Program-made: the position numbers and the translations under genes | In this document: one piece after another, positions 1 to 7,540 of the stretch | Position numbering within the stretch: the first letter of the stretch is position 1 | How the letters are laid out: the number at the start of each line of letters is the position of its first letter | The notes under the pieces: model-generated | Told to the model about the DNA's origin: nothing | The model's database searches: none | What the model saw: the letters and a program-made list of their open reading frames with translations, nothing else | NCBI GenBank assembly: GCA_030066475.1 | Contig: JASJBO010000046.1 | Location: forward strand, 1-20,130 | Origin: Myxococcota bacterium | Lineage (GTDB): Bacteria; Myxococcota_A; UBA9160; PR03 | Length of the DNA: 20,130 nt | Direction of reading: 5' to 3'

Positions 1-252
1 CCCCGGGGTCATGCTGTTCCAGTAGAAGGTGTGGTTCCACACCTGCGCTGCGTTGTCCGAAACGGCACTCGAGTGGTGGCGAACCAGCTCCTCGAGACCC
101 TTGGCCCCGTCAACCGTGCCCGAAAGCGCACGCTCGAGCTTGGCGAGATAGCCCCGATGGTGCTTCTCGTAGTGGAACTCGAGCGTGCGCCGGCTCAAGT
201 GCGGCTCCAGAGCATCCATGGCGTAGGGCAGCGGGGGCAGTGTGAGCTTCAC
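1..252 (-). CDS. sodB: Iron superoxide dismutase, N-terminal part (cut by window edge)
   Basis: The 84 visible codons give the N-terminal half of an Fe-type superoxide dismutase, which converts superoxide to hydrogen peroxide and oxygen, normally in the cytoplasm. The opening LTLPPLPYAMDALEPHLS, the helix FHYEKHHRGYL carrying the first metal histidine, and AAQVWNHTFYWN carrying the second all match the Fe-SOD pattern. The remaining two metal ligands lie beyond position 1. The start is GTG at 252, with a GGGAG ribosome site about 6 bases upstream. That places the start 22 bp after the rhodopsin stop on the same strand, with no terminator between, so the two genes are probably co-transcribed. 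The Fe versus Mn call rests on sequence style only. Confidence 0.93.
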   Translation of the reverse strand, partial: MKLTLPPLPYAMDALEPHLSRRTLEFHYEKHHRGYLAKLERALSGTVDGAKGLEELVRHHSSAVSDNAAQVWNHTFYWNSMTPG

Positions 253-274
253 GACGTTCTCCCTCAGCCTCGGA

Positions 275-1057
275 TCAGGCGGCCGAACGCTCGACGGGAA
301 TCTCCTCGCCGAGCTGCTCGACGTAGCCCTCGGACTCGCTCTTGACGCGAGCGATCGCGTAGATGAAGAGACCGAGCCCCACCTTCGCGACGAGATCGGC
401 GGACGTGTAGCCGAGCTGGAGCAGGGTCTGCCCTGCAGCGCCGGCGCCCAGGCCGCCGAGGTATGCCACCGGGTAGAAGGCCCAGCTCGCCACCGTCAGG
501 AACCGCGCATTCGAGACCAGACCGCGTGCACTCTCCGGCTGCCGGTCGACGGCGTCCTGGAACTCGGTGTAGAGGCTCCGGACGATGTACAGGAACGGCA
601 GCATCGCGAGCAGCCACCAGACCACCGACCAGCCGACGCTGGTGGCGACCTCGCCCGGGTAGCCGAGCGCGATCATCAGCGCCGCTGCACCGCCGAGGCG
701 GATCATCAGCGAGCGCGACTCCTGGCGTGCCAGTCCCAGAACGGCGACGAGCTCGATGATCAGCAGCGGCACCGTGAGCAGCCAATCGGCATAGCGGAAC
801 GCGTCGTTGAACCCGGCTCCGGACGGCTGGTAGACGCCGCCAGCCGGCACGAAGGCCTCGGTGAAGCTCGAGTAGATGCGAACGTAGTGGTAGCAGGCGA
901 TGGCGACGACGAGGCCCGAGATGAGCAGCGCCGGCCGGTACTTGGGAGCCACCTGCGACCGCGAGAGGAAGAAGAAGACGGCCGCCGCGCCCATCGCGGC
1001 GACGGTGAACGACATGAGATTCGTGATGAGCCCGAATTGGAAGGCTGAGAGTTCCAT
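275..1057 (-). CDS. Xanthorhodopsin-family light-driven proton pump
   Basis: A 260-residue, seven-helix microbial rhodopsin. It binds retinal and should pump protons out of the cell in light. Helix C reads RYADWLLTVPLLIIE, giving proton acceptor D91, T95 and proton donor E102, the DTE outward-pump motif. L99 is at the spectral tuning site and suggests green absorption. The Schiff base lysine is K225 in DLVAKVGLGL, and H57 is the histidine that partners the acceptor. VAPKYR, FNDAFRYADW, GYPGEV and the tail KSESEGY resemble Salinibacter xanthorhodopsin more than SAR86-type proteorhodopsin. Aligned by eye to xanthorhodopsin, the glycine that opens the carotenoid antenna site (G156) is W148 here, so an antenna is unlikely. 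The second ATG (1057) was chosen because AGGAG sits 6 bases before it; an ATG at 1063 has no room for a ribosome site. Confidence 0.95.
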   Translation of the reverse strand: MELSAFQFGLITNLMSFTVAAMGAAAVFFFLSRSQVAPKYRPALLISGLVVAIACYHYVRIYSSFTEAFVPAGGVYQPSGAGFNDAFRYADWLLTVPLLIIELVAVLGLARQESRSLMIRLGGAAALMIALGYPGEVATSVGWSVVWWLLAMLPFLYIVRSLYTEFQDAVDRQPESARGLVSNARFLTVASWAFYPVAYLGGLGAGAAGQTLLQLGYTSADLVAKVGLGLFIYAIARVKSESEGYVEQLGEEIPVERSAA

Positions 1058-1085
1058 GACCATCTCCTGAAGGTGTCCAGGCGTG

Positions 1086-1113
1086 GGTATAGACTTTGTC
1101 CGTCATATGTAAA
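1086..1113 (-). promoter_or_regulatory. Predicted sigma70 promoter of the rhodopsin-sodB operon
   Basis: On the minus strand a -35 box TTTACA (1108-1113) is followed after 16 bases by TATACC (1086-1091). Transcription would start near 1079, about 20 bases before the AGGAG/ATG start of the rhodopsin gene. The -35 box is the end of the 24-bp motif at 1106-1129, so a protein bound there would compete with RNA polymerase. The promoter is inferred from sequence only. Confidence 0.55.
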
Positions 1114-1129
1114 GAAAATATCTGTTCAA
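1106..1129 (-). promoter_or_regulatory. Shared 24-bp operator-like motif, copy A (rhodopsin side)
   Basis: On the minus strand the site reads TTGAACAGATA then TTTTCTTTACATA. It aligns without gaps to copies at 1151-1174, 10319-10342 and 11741-11764. Across the four copies the constant core is G-W-W-Y-A, then TA-W-TTT, M-T, and finally ACA-W-A. It is an imperfect palindrome of the form TGN-N15-ACA. Its right end is the -35 box of the rhodopsin promoter. The regulator is unknown. Confidence 0.7.
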
Positions 1130-1150
1130 AATTCCCCCTCGACCAGGCTT

Positions 1151-1174
1151 TTTGTCCAGAAAATAATTGAACGG
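1151..1174 (-). promoter_or_regulatory. Shared 24-bp operator-like motif, copy D (crtE side)
   Basis: On the minus strand the site reads CCGTTCAATTA then TTTTCTGGACAAA. It aligns without gaps to the other three copies; the most divergent part is the left half. It lies 45 bp from copy A. It is inverted relative to crtE: the crtE -35 box TTGAAC is the complement of its left end, whereas at rhodopsin and ftsH the -35 is the right end. Confidence 0.65.
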
Positions 1175-1195
1175 ATCATGAACAGACCCTATAAT
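1167..1195 (+). promoter_or_regulatory. Strong sigma70-like promoter of the crtEIBY-blh operon
   Basis: A TTGAAC -35 box (1167-1172), a 17-base spacer and a perfect TATAAT -10 box (1190-1195) lie about 20 bp ahead of the crtE start, with GGAGGAGG as the ribosome site between. The -35 box lies inside the operator-like motif at 1151-1174, which would suit a repressor that blocks polymerase. This is the best promoter match in the window. Confidence 0.75.
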
Positions 1196-1216
1196 CGTCG
1201 AGCTGGAGGAGGTCCA

Positions 1217-2299
1217 ATGATCAGAGCCTCGGCAGACACAGCGCCCTCGACGCCCGCCGCCACGACGGAGCGCCATCGGTCCAAAGCGTCGGATTCGGCC
1301 CGCATCTCGCTCGCGCTCTCGCGGGCCGCCAGCTCCGAGGGCCTGCTCGGGCGGGCCGTCGACTACCACCTCGCTCGCCCGGGCAAGCTCGCGAGGGCCC
1401 GCCTGGCGCTGGCGGCTGGGCGCGCGCTGAACCACCGACCGGAGGCCGTCGAGCAATTCGCCGTGTCCTGCGAGCTGCTCCACAACGCCTCCCTGGTCCA
1501 TGACGACCTGCAGGACCGCGACCTGGAGCGGCGCGGTCAGCCGACCGTCTGGCATCGCTTCGGCGACGCGATGGCGGTGAACCTGGGCGATCACCTGCTG
1601 ACGCGCGCTCTCGAGCAGGCAGCGACCGTCGAGGCACCCGGCGCAGTCCGCGGCCGTCTCGTGCGGGCCGTCAGTGCCGCCGTTCACACGACGCTGCTCG
1701 GTCAGACCGACGACGTCTCGTCGTGCAAGTCCCCGTTGCGCACCCCCGAGGCGTATCTCCGGATGGCACGCGCCAAGACCGGGCCGCTCCTGGCGCTTCC
1801 CGTCGAGGGCGCCCTGATCCTGGCCGAGGCAGCCCCCGAGCTGGGCGAGCGTGTTCGCGACGCGATGAGCGCCTTCGGGGCGGCCTACCAGATCCAGGAC
1901 GACCTGATCGAGCTCTTCGACCTGGAGGGGCGCGGCGAGGCCACTGGGGATCTCGCGCGAGGCCGTCCCAACGCCGCGGCCGTCTACTTCCTGGCAGGCG
2001 CCGCGCCCGAGGAGGCCGAGCGCCTGCTCCGGCTGCTCGAGTCGTCGCCGGTCGACGCAAACCAGGCCGCGCCCTGGGTCCGCCGAATCCGGGCCTCACC
2101 GGCGATCGACGCGGCCCTGCGCCAGCTCGACACCCTGCGCGCGCGGGGCCAGGCGTGCATCGACACGTTGCCGCCGCGACTGCGCGGGGTGGTCGAGGGC
2201 GCAGCGGCTCGGATGCTGGATCCAACCCGCACCATGCGGCTGCATGCGCTGCGACCGGCGAGCTTCGGGAGGAACGAGACCCATGACGGCAACTGCTGA
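1217..2299 (+). CDS. crtE: Geranylgeranyl diphosphate synthase (polyprenyl synthetase)
   Basis: A 360-residue trans-prenyltransferase that condenses isopentenyl diphosphate with shorter allylic diphosphates to give C20 GGPP, the entry point to carotenoids. The first aspartate-rich motif is HDDLQD (D96, D97, D100), followed by R-R-G-x-P-T at about 105-110. The second is QIQDDLIE (D228, D229), with glutamate 232 where most family members have a third aspartate. About 30 residues at the N-terminus and the last 100 or so residues are less typical. GGAGGAGG precedes the ATG by 5 bases; an in-frame ATG at 1073 lies upstream of the promoter and was rejected. It is the first gene of the operon and its 3' end overlaps crtI by 17 bp. 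Chain length (C20) is inferred from context. Confidence 0.9.
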   Translation: MIRASADTAPSTPAATTERHRSKASDSARISLALSRAASSEGLLGRAVDYHLARPGKLARARLALAAGRALNHRPEAVEQFAVSCELLHNASLVHDDLQDRDLERRGQPTVWHRFGDAMAVNLGDHLLTRALEQAATVEAPGAVRGRLVRAVSAAVHTTLLGQTDDVSSCKSPLRTPEAYLRMARAKTGPLLALPVEGALILAEAAPELGERVRDAMSAFGAAYQIQDDLIELFDLEGRGEATGDLARGRPNAAAVYFLAGAAPEEAERLLRLLESSPVDANQAAPWVRRIRASPAIDAALRQLDTLRARGQACIDTLPPRLRGVVEGAAARMLDPTRTMRLHALRPASFGRNETHDGNC

Positions 2300-3827
2300 G
2301 GTTCTCTGGAGCTCCTCATCGAGTGCGCCGTCCGGCCGCGCCGTCGTGGTCGGAGGCGGCTTCGGGGGCATCGCCGCGGCGCTGCGGCTGCGTGCACGCG
2401 GCTACGAGGTCACGCTCGTCGATCGCTGCGAGCGGCTCGGGGGCCGGGCCCAGGTCTATCGTCGCGGCGACTTCGTGTTCGATGCCGGGCCGACGGTGAT
2501 CACGGCGCCCTTCCTGTTCGAGGAGCTCTTCGAGCTGTTCGGCAAGAAGCTCGCCGACTACGTCGAGATGCGTCCCGTCGAGCCCTGGTACCGCTTCCGC
2601 TTCCACGACGGTCGGCAGTTCGACTACGGCGGCACCGTCGAGGAGACCCTCGCCGAGATCGCGCGCTTCGAGCCGCGCGACCGGCAGGGCTATCTGCGCA
2701 TGCTCGAAATGTCGCGCCGCATCTACGACAAAGGCTTCACCGAGCTCTCGGACCAGCCCTTCCACCGGCTCGGCCAGATGCTCCGCGTGGCGCCCGCGCT
2801 GATGCGCCTCAAGAGCTACCGCTCGGTCTACGGGCTCGTGAGCCACTACCTGCGCAGCCCCGAGCTGCGCCAGGCATTCAGCATCCAGCCGCTGCTGGTC
2901 GGCGGCAACCCCTTCGACACCACGTCGATCTACGCGCTGATCCACTACCTGGAGCGCAGCTTCGGCATCCACTTCCCGATGGGCGGCACGGGCGCCCTGG
3001 TCGACGCGCTCGGCCGGCTGCTCGACGAGCAGGGCGTCTGCGTGCGGCTCGGAGAGACCGTCGACCGGATCCGCGTCGTCGACGGCGCCGCCCGTGGCGT
3101 GCGCCTCGAGAGCGGCGAGGAGATCCCCTCGGAGTGCGTGGTGTACAACGGCGACGCGGTGCGGCTCTACCGCGACCTGCTGCCCGAGGCCCCGCGACGG
3201 CGCTGGACGCGCCGCCGCCTGGCGCGCATGCGTCACTCGATGGGGCTCTTCGTGCTCTACTTCGGCACCCGCCGGCGCTACGAGGACGTGGCGCACCACA
3301 CGATCTGCATGGGACCGCGCTACCGGGGCCTGTTGCGCGACATCTTCCACCGCGGCGTGCTCGCCGACGACTTCAGCCTGTACCTGCATCGGCCCACCGC
3401 CACGGACCCCGACATGGCGCCCCCGGGCTGCGACGCGTGGTACGTGCTGTCGCCGGTCCCGAACCTCGAGAGCGGCATCGACTGGAGCCGCGAGGGTCCG
3501 GCCTACCGCGACCGCATCGTCGCGTCCCTCGAGGAGACGCTGCTGCCCGGCCTGCGCGACGTGATCGTCGAGGACTTCTACGTAACGCCCGAGGATTTCC
3601 GCCACGAGTATCTCTCGGAGCACGGGGCGGGCTTCTCGGTGCAGCCGCTGCTGTCGCAGTCCGCCTGGTTCCGCTTCCACAACCGCAGCGAGGAGGTGCG
3701 CGACCTGTACCTGGTCGGCGCGGGGACCCACCCGGGCGCCGGACTTCCGGGCGTGGTGAGCTCCGCGAAGGTGCTCGACCGACTGGTGCCCGACGCCGCG
3801 GCCGTGCGCGTGGGGGCGACGTCGTGA
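2283..3827 (+). CDS. crtI: Phytoene desaturase (phytoene to lycopene)
   Basis: A 514-residue FAD-dependent CrtI-type desaturase/isomerase, expected to convert phytoene to lycopene at the membrane surface. The N-terminal dinucleotide-binding fold is VVVGGGFGGIAAALRLR (from about 21) ending in VDRCERLGGRA. The family C-terminal signature LYLVGAGTHPGAGLPGV sits at about 475-491. Length is as expected for the family. The ATG at 2283 has GGAGG 10 bases upstream, inside the end of crtE. The next gene starts within its stop codon. Four-step desaturation to lycopene is inferred from the lycopene cyclase two genes downstream. Confidence 0.95.
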   Translation: MTATAEVLWSSSSSAPSGRAVVVGGGFGGIAAALRLRARGYEVTLVDRCERLGGRAQVYRRGDFVFDAGPTVITAPFLFEELFELFGKKLADYVEMRPVEPWYRFRFHDGRQFDYGGTVEETLAEIARFEPRDRQGYLRMLEMSRRIYDKGFTELSDQPFHRLGQMLRVAPALMRLKSYRSVYGLVSHYLRSPELRQAFSIQPLLVGGNPFDTTSIYALIHYLERSFGIHFPMGGTGALVDALGRLLDEQGVCVRLGETVDRIRVVDGAARGVRLESGEEIPSECVVYNGDAVRLYRDLLPEAPRRRWTRRRLARMRHSMGLFVLYFGTRRRYEDVAHHTICMGPRYRGLLRDIFHRGVLADDFSLYLHRPTATDPDMAPPGCDAWYVLSPVPNLESGIDWSREGPAYRDRIVASLEETLLPGLRDVIVEDFYVTPEDFRHEYLSEHGAGFSVQPLLSQSAWFRFHNRSEEVRDLYLVGAGTHPGAGLPGVVSSAKVLDRLVPDAAAVRVGATS

Positions 3828-4753
3828 GCGCCCAGAGCGAGATCACGCCGCGGCAGGTCATGGCGCAGCACGGGAAGAGCTTCCACTGGGCCGGCCGCGC
3901 CCTCGCCGGGCCCGACCTCGACCGCTGCGCCCTGCTCTACGCCTTCTGTCGTCGCGTCGACGACGCGGTCGACCTCGGCGACGCCGCGTCGGCTCGCGAC
4001 GCGCTCGCGCGTCTGCGCCGCGACGTCGACCGGGGCACGAGCGACGATCCGCTGGTCGCCTGCTTCCTCGCGCTCGCGCGCGAGGTCTCGATCTCCGAGG
4101 CGCTGATCCACGCCTTCCTCGACGGCGTGGCGACCGACCTCGAGCCCGCCCGCTTCCGCACGGAGACCGATCTCGTACGCTACGCCTACGGCGTCGCGAG
4201 CACCGTCGGCCTGATGATGTGCGCCGTGCTGGGGGTGCGCGAGCGCGAGGCGCTTCCTTTTGCCATCGACCTCGGCGTGGCCATGCAGCTGACCAACGTG
4301 TGCCGCGACGTCTTCGAGGACGCGCAGGCAGACCGGCTCTACCTGCCGCGACGGATGCTGCAGGCGACGACCACCGTGGAGGCGATCCGGGCCGGGGACC
4401 GCGCGGCGTGGTCGGACGCGCGCCGGGCGGTCGGGCGCGTCCTGACCCGCGCCCACCACTTCTACCGCAGCGCCGACCGCGGCATGCGCTTCCTGCCGCG
4501 GCGCGCGCGACTGGCAATCCTGATCGCCTCGCGCGTCTACGAGGGCATCGGCGACGAGATCCTGGCGCAGCCGCCCGACGGGTTCGACCGGCGCGCCGTG
4601 GTGGGCCGCTGGCGCAAGCTGCGGCTCACGCTGCGCGCCCTGGCGGCGTTCGCGTTCCACCCCCGCTACTGGAGGCTCGGCCGAGCGGCGCGCCACGAGG
4701 CTCAGCTGCACGGTCCGCTGCGGTCGCTGCCGGGCGCGAATCCGGCGGCATGA
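3824..4753 (+). CDS. crtB: Phytoene synthase
   Basis: A 309-residue squalene/phytoene synthase family enzyme that joins two GGPP molecules head to head into phytoene, the first committed carotenoid step. Both Mg-diphosphate motifs are present: YAFCRRVDDAVD (D46, D47, D50) and NVCRDVFEDAQADR (D162, D166). MQLTNVCRD and DRLYLP are family hallmarks. The start is GTG at 3824, overlapping the crtI stop as GTGA, which implies translational coupling. A long open frame upstream in the same phase (from 3134) is only the shadow of crtI. Its own end overlaps crtY as ATGA. Confidence 0.95.
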   Translation: MSAQSEITPRQVMAQHGKSFHWAGRALAGPDLDRCALLYAFCRRVDDAVDLGDAASARDALARLRRDVDRGTSDDPLVACFLALAREVSISEALIHAFLDGVATDLEPARFRTETDLVRYAYGVASTVGLMMCAVLGVREREALPFAIDLGVAMQLTNVCRDVFEDAQADRLYLPRRMLQATTTVEAIRAGDRAAWSDARRAVGRVLTRAHHFYRSADRGMRFLPRRARLAILIASRVYEGIGDEILAQPPDGFDRRAVVGRWRKLRLTLRALAAFAFHPRYWRLGRAARHEAQLHGPLRSLPGANPAA

Positions 4754-5904
4754 GCGAAGCTCCGCTCTTCGACCACCTGGTCCTCGGCGGCGGCTGCGCG
4801 GGGTTGAGCCTGGCCGTGGAGCTGGCTGCGCGGCGTCCTCGCGCCGAGCGGATCGCAGTCGTCGAGCCGCGCACCGCTTACCGGCGCGACCGGACCTGGT
4901 GCTCGTGGGACCTGGCCACGCACCGCTTCGAGTCCGCGGTGAGCCACAGCTGGTGTCGATGGAAGCTGCGCCTGGGCGGCGTCGACCGGGTGCATGCGTC
5001 GGCGCGGTACCGCTACCGGGAGATCCCGGCAGATCGTTTCTATGCGCTGGCGGTCGAGCGCCTGTCGGCGCGCGAGGGGTGCGAGCTGCATCTCGGGGCG
5101 GCGGCGCACCAGCTCGCAGCGCAGGCGAACGAGGTGCGCGTGGAGACGGACGCAGGGCCGCTCCGCGGTCGTTTCGTCTACGACGCGCGCCCGGGCGCGC
5201 CAGGCGACGAGCCGCCCGAGCTGCTGCAGCACTTCGTCGGCTGGCGCGTGCGAGCCGGGCACGAAGTCTTCGACCCCCGGACGGTCACGTTGATGGACTT
5301 CGACGTGTCGCAGGACGCGGGCATCCATTTCGTCTACGTGCTGCCGCACTCGACCACCGAAGCCCTGGTCGAGTCCACGTTCCTGTCTCCGCGAACGCTC
5401 CCGCGCGAGCACTACCACGAGGCCATCGACCGGTACCTCGGCGAGCGGTACCGGTTGCGCAAGTACGAGATCTTCGACGCCGAGCGAGGCGTGATCCCGA
5501 TGACCAGCGCGCGGCCCACGCCGCGCGTCTCGGATCGCGTGTTCCGCATCGGAACCGGCGGGGGGCTCGTGAAGCCGAGCACCGGCTACGCTTTCCTCGC
5601 GATCCAGCGTTTCTCGCGAGCCCTCGTGGACGGGCTCGATGCCGGTGGCCCCGACGCGCGCATGCCCCGCACCCGCCTCGCGCGCATGATGGACGCGATA
5701 TTCCTCGACTACCTCCGCAACCGTCCCGAGCGGGCGCCGGACGCGTTCCGCTGCCTGTTCGAGCGGGTCGAGCCGGATGCGCTCGTGCGCTTCCTCGGCG
5801 ACGCAGCGACGCCGCGCGATCGGCTGGCGGTGATCCGGGCGCTGCCGGTCGCCCCGCTGCTCGCCGCCGCCTGGCGCGCGCGGAGGCGCCTGCCGTGGGT
5901 GTAG
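4750..5904 (+). CDS. crtY: Lycopene beta-cyclase
   Basis: A 384-residue CrtY-type flavoprotein that closes both ends of lycopene to beta-carotene. It shows the N-terminal nucleotide-binding motif HLVLGGGCAGLSLA (about 9-22), then DRTWCSWD, then HFVYVLPHSTTEALVESTF, and late in the protein GTGGGLVKPSTGYAF, all in the order expected for bacterial CrtY. The ATG at 4750 shares bases with the crtB stop (ATGA). The downstream dioxygenase gene begins 10 bases before its stop codon. Beta-carotene as product follows from the presence of blh. Confidence 0.94.
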   Translation: MSEAPLFDHLVLGGGCAGLSLAVELAARRPRAERIAVVEPRTAYRRDRTWCSWDLATHRFESAVSHSWCRWKLRLGGVDRVHASARYRYREIPADRFYALAVERLSAREGCELHLGAAAHQLAAQANEVRVETDAGPLRGRFVYDARPGAPGDEPPELLQHFVGWRVRAGHEVFDPRTVTLMDFDVSQDAGIHFVYVLPHSTTEALVESTFLSPRTLPREHYHEAIDRYLGERYRLRKYEIFDAERGVIPMTSARPTPRVSDRVFRIGTGGGLVKPSTGYAFLAIQRFSRALVDGLDAGGPDARMPRTRLARMMDAIFLDYLRNRPERAPDAFRCLFERVEPDALVRFLGDAATPRDRLAVIRALPVAPLLAAAWRARRRLPWV

Positions 5905-6917
5905 ACCGGACGGCCTTCCGCCCCGCGCGGACCCAGGCACTGGGCGTTGCCGCGCTGGGCCTGGGAGGCGGCGGCGCGAGCCTCGCCTTCGGTCCGCCGG
6001 AGCCGATGCACCAGCTGGCGCTCGCGCTCCCACTCGTAGCGCTGCTCGGATTGCCGCACGGGGCGGCGGACTACTGGGTCGCGAAGCAGACGTTGGCGCC
6101 GAGGCTCGGACGGAGCTGGCGGGCGCTGTTCCTGCTCGGGTACGCGGGCCTGGCGGCGGCCGTGATCCTGGCCTGGACGCTGGCCCCGGCCGCCATCCTG
6201 GCCGGCTTCCTCGGTGTCTCCGCGCTCCACTTCGGCTGGACCGACGTGCCGGCCCGTTCGCGCACCGATGTGCTCGTCTGGCTGGGCCTGCTCGCTCGCG
6301 GTTTGCTGCCACTCGCGGCGGTCTCGTTCGTGCATCCCGAGGACGTCGCGCGCTGGTTTGCGTGGCTGATCCCGCAGCCGGATGGACCCATCAAGGGCCA
6401 GACCCTGCAGGCGGCTCTGGCGGCATGCTTCGCGCCTTCCTGGGGAGTTCTCGCGCTGCTGGTCGCACGAGACTGCGTTTCGGCTTCCGAGCGCTCGCGG
6501 CGGCGGGCGAGCGAGACGCTGATGGAGACGATTGCCATTACGGCGACCGCTCTGCCGCCCGCGCTGCTCGGATTCGCGCTCTACTTCTGCCTGTGGCACG
6601 CGCCGCGTCACACGATCGAGGTGGTGGGAGAGGCCGAACGGATCGGCGTGCGGCGACCGCTCCGCGAGCTGGCCCGCCACACCTTCGCGCCTTGGCTCGC
6701 GACGCTCGCGCTGGGTGCAGCGGCCGTTGCCTGGCTGGGCAGCGCGGCGCCCGCGCTGGGCAAGGTGCTCTTCGTAGGGCTCGCCGCGCTGACCCTGCCG
6801 CACTTGGTCCTGTCGCTCATCGGAGTGAGCGCGCGGCAGCGCGAGACGGTTGGGGAAATCGGTCGGCGGCGACCCAGTCCCATTCGGCACCGCGCCGCCG
6901 CGTTCCGCGGGGCGTAG
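5895..6917 (+). CDS. blh: Beta-carotene 15,15'-dioxygenase, Brp/Blh family
   Basis: A 340-residue multi-pass membrane enzyme that cleaves beta-carotene centrally into two retinal molecules, supplying the rhodopsin chromophore. The four iron-binding histidines known from a marine Blh (H21, H78, H188, H192) correspond to H55 in GLPHGAAD, H112 in HFGWTD, and H235 and H239 in WHAPRH. The first two are 57 residues apart, as in that protein. LTLPHLVL is a further conserved motif near the end. The start is taken as GTG 5895, with GGAGG 8 bases upstream and a 10-bp overlap with crtY. An ATG at 6006 would be a shorter alternative but loses part of the first helix. The operon ends here; no clear terminator follows. 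Confidence 0.93.
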   Translation: MGVDRTAFRPARTQALGVAALGLGGGGASLAFGPPEPMHQLALALPLVALLGLPHGAADYWVAKQTLAPRLGRSWRALFLLGYAGLAAAVILAWTLAPAAILAGFLGVSALHFGWTDVPARSRTDVLVWLGLLARGLLPLAAVSFVHPEDVARWFAWLIPQPDGPIKGQTLQAALAACFAPSWGVLALLVARDCVSASERSRRRASETLMETIAITATALPPALLGFALYFCLWHAPRHTIEVVGEAERIGVRRPLRELARHTFAPWLATLALGAAAVAWLGSAAPALGKVLFVGLAALTLPHLVLSLIGVSARQRETVGEIGRRRPSPIRHRAAAFRGA

Positions 6918-7129
6918 CTGCGGAAGAAGGGCGCGCTGTTCGAGCGCGGAGCGGTGGCGCGAGATGCGCGGAACCGATCAGGGATGCCATCACGGAGAGT
7001 CGCCACGGGCGGGTGGTGGCTTCTGTGAGGCAACCGGACCTGGCTCAGCGAAGGCGTGCGCCGCGGGAAACAGCGTGTTCGATGCGGGAAAGCAGTTGAC
7101 AGGTCAAGCTGTCGCATTCCGGGCGTCAG
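6918..7129. other. Gene-free stretch after the crt operon
   Basis: This stretch lies between the blh stop codon and the transposase remnant. No convincing ORF, ribosome site, T-run terminator or RNA gene is seen. Part of it may be decayed flank of the adjacent insertion element. Confidence 0.5.
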
Positions 7130-7474
7130 GTAGTGCTGCCGGAAGTCGATCCACAAGTCCTCGTGCAGGATCGTGCCCTGCAGGCACTCCACGAATCCGT
7201 TGGGGAAGCCGTGTCGAGGCCTCGTGCGGGTGTGCCGGATGCTCCGCTCCCAGCAAGCCGCGTCAAGTCCTCGCCTGACCGACCAGCCGGCTTCGGCGAA
7301 GTGATCGACGACCCGCTCGAGGAGCTCCGCCGCCACGGCCGCACGCGGATCGTTCCAGAAGAGCATGGCCAGGCTGCAGGAAGAGGCCGCACCGCAGGCC
7401 GTGATCTGCCAGATCTTGCGCACGCCCTTGAGCCGGCCGATGAAGAAGCAGTCGAAGCAGGCCGAAAGAGCTGG
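7130..7474 (-). pseudogene. Integrase-core (IS481-like) transposase remnant
   Basis: Translated on the minus strand, about 115 residues resemble the DDE integrase core of IS481-like transposases. FDCFFIGRLKGV-x-KIWQIT contains the first catalytic aspartate. IRHTRTRPRH-x-x-x-NGFVECLQGTILHE contains the catalytic glutamate. The segment that should carry the second aspartate (around T-D-N-G-x-E-F) is missing: the text jumps from VRRGLD to AACWERS, a deletion of roughly a dozen codons. The N-terminal DNA-binding region is also absent, and the reading frame runs on into unrelated sequence. This is a dead relic. Family assignment is from motif memory, so the exact IS group is uncertain. Confidence 0.7.
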
Positions 7475-7540
7475 CCCGGGCGCACTGTGGCTCACTTCGC
7501 TCAGCCCAAAGGTGGCAACGCCTATGAGACACAGTCCACT

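Noticed and set aside
1073..1216. An N-terminal extension of crtE from an ATG at 1073
   Set aside because: It would run through the promoter and operator-like motifs, and a strong ribosome site precedes the ATG at 1217.
1058..1216. The regulator gene (MerR/LitR-like) expected for the shared motif
   Set aside because: No MerR-type or B12-binding protein is encoded anywhere in the window, so the regulator class remains a hypothesis.
2316..3731. A 471-residue open frame antisense to crtI, and similar long antisense frames elsewhere (for example 8044-9609, 11690-14728 and 15127-17034 on the plus strand)
   Set aside because: In DNA this GC-rich, antisense frames stay open by chance. Their compositions are low-complexity (Arg/Ala/Gly/Pro or His/Glu-rich), they show no domain motifs, and the opposite strand encodes clear families.
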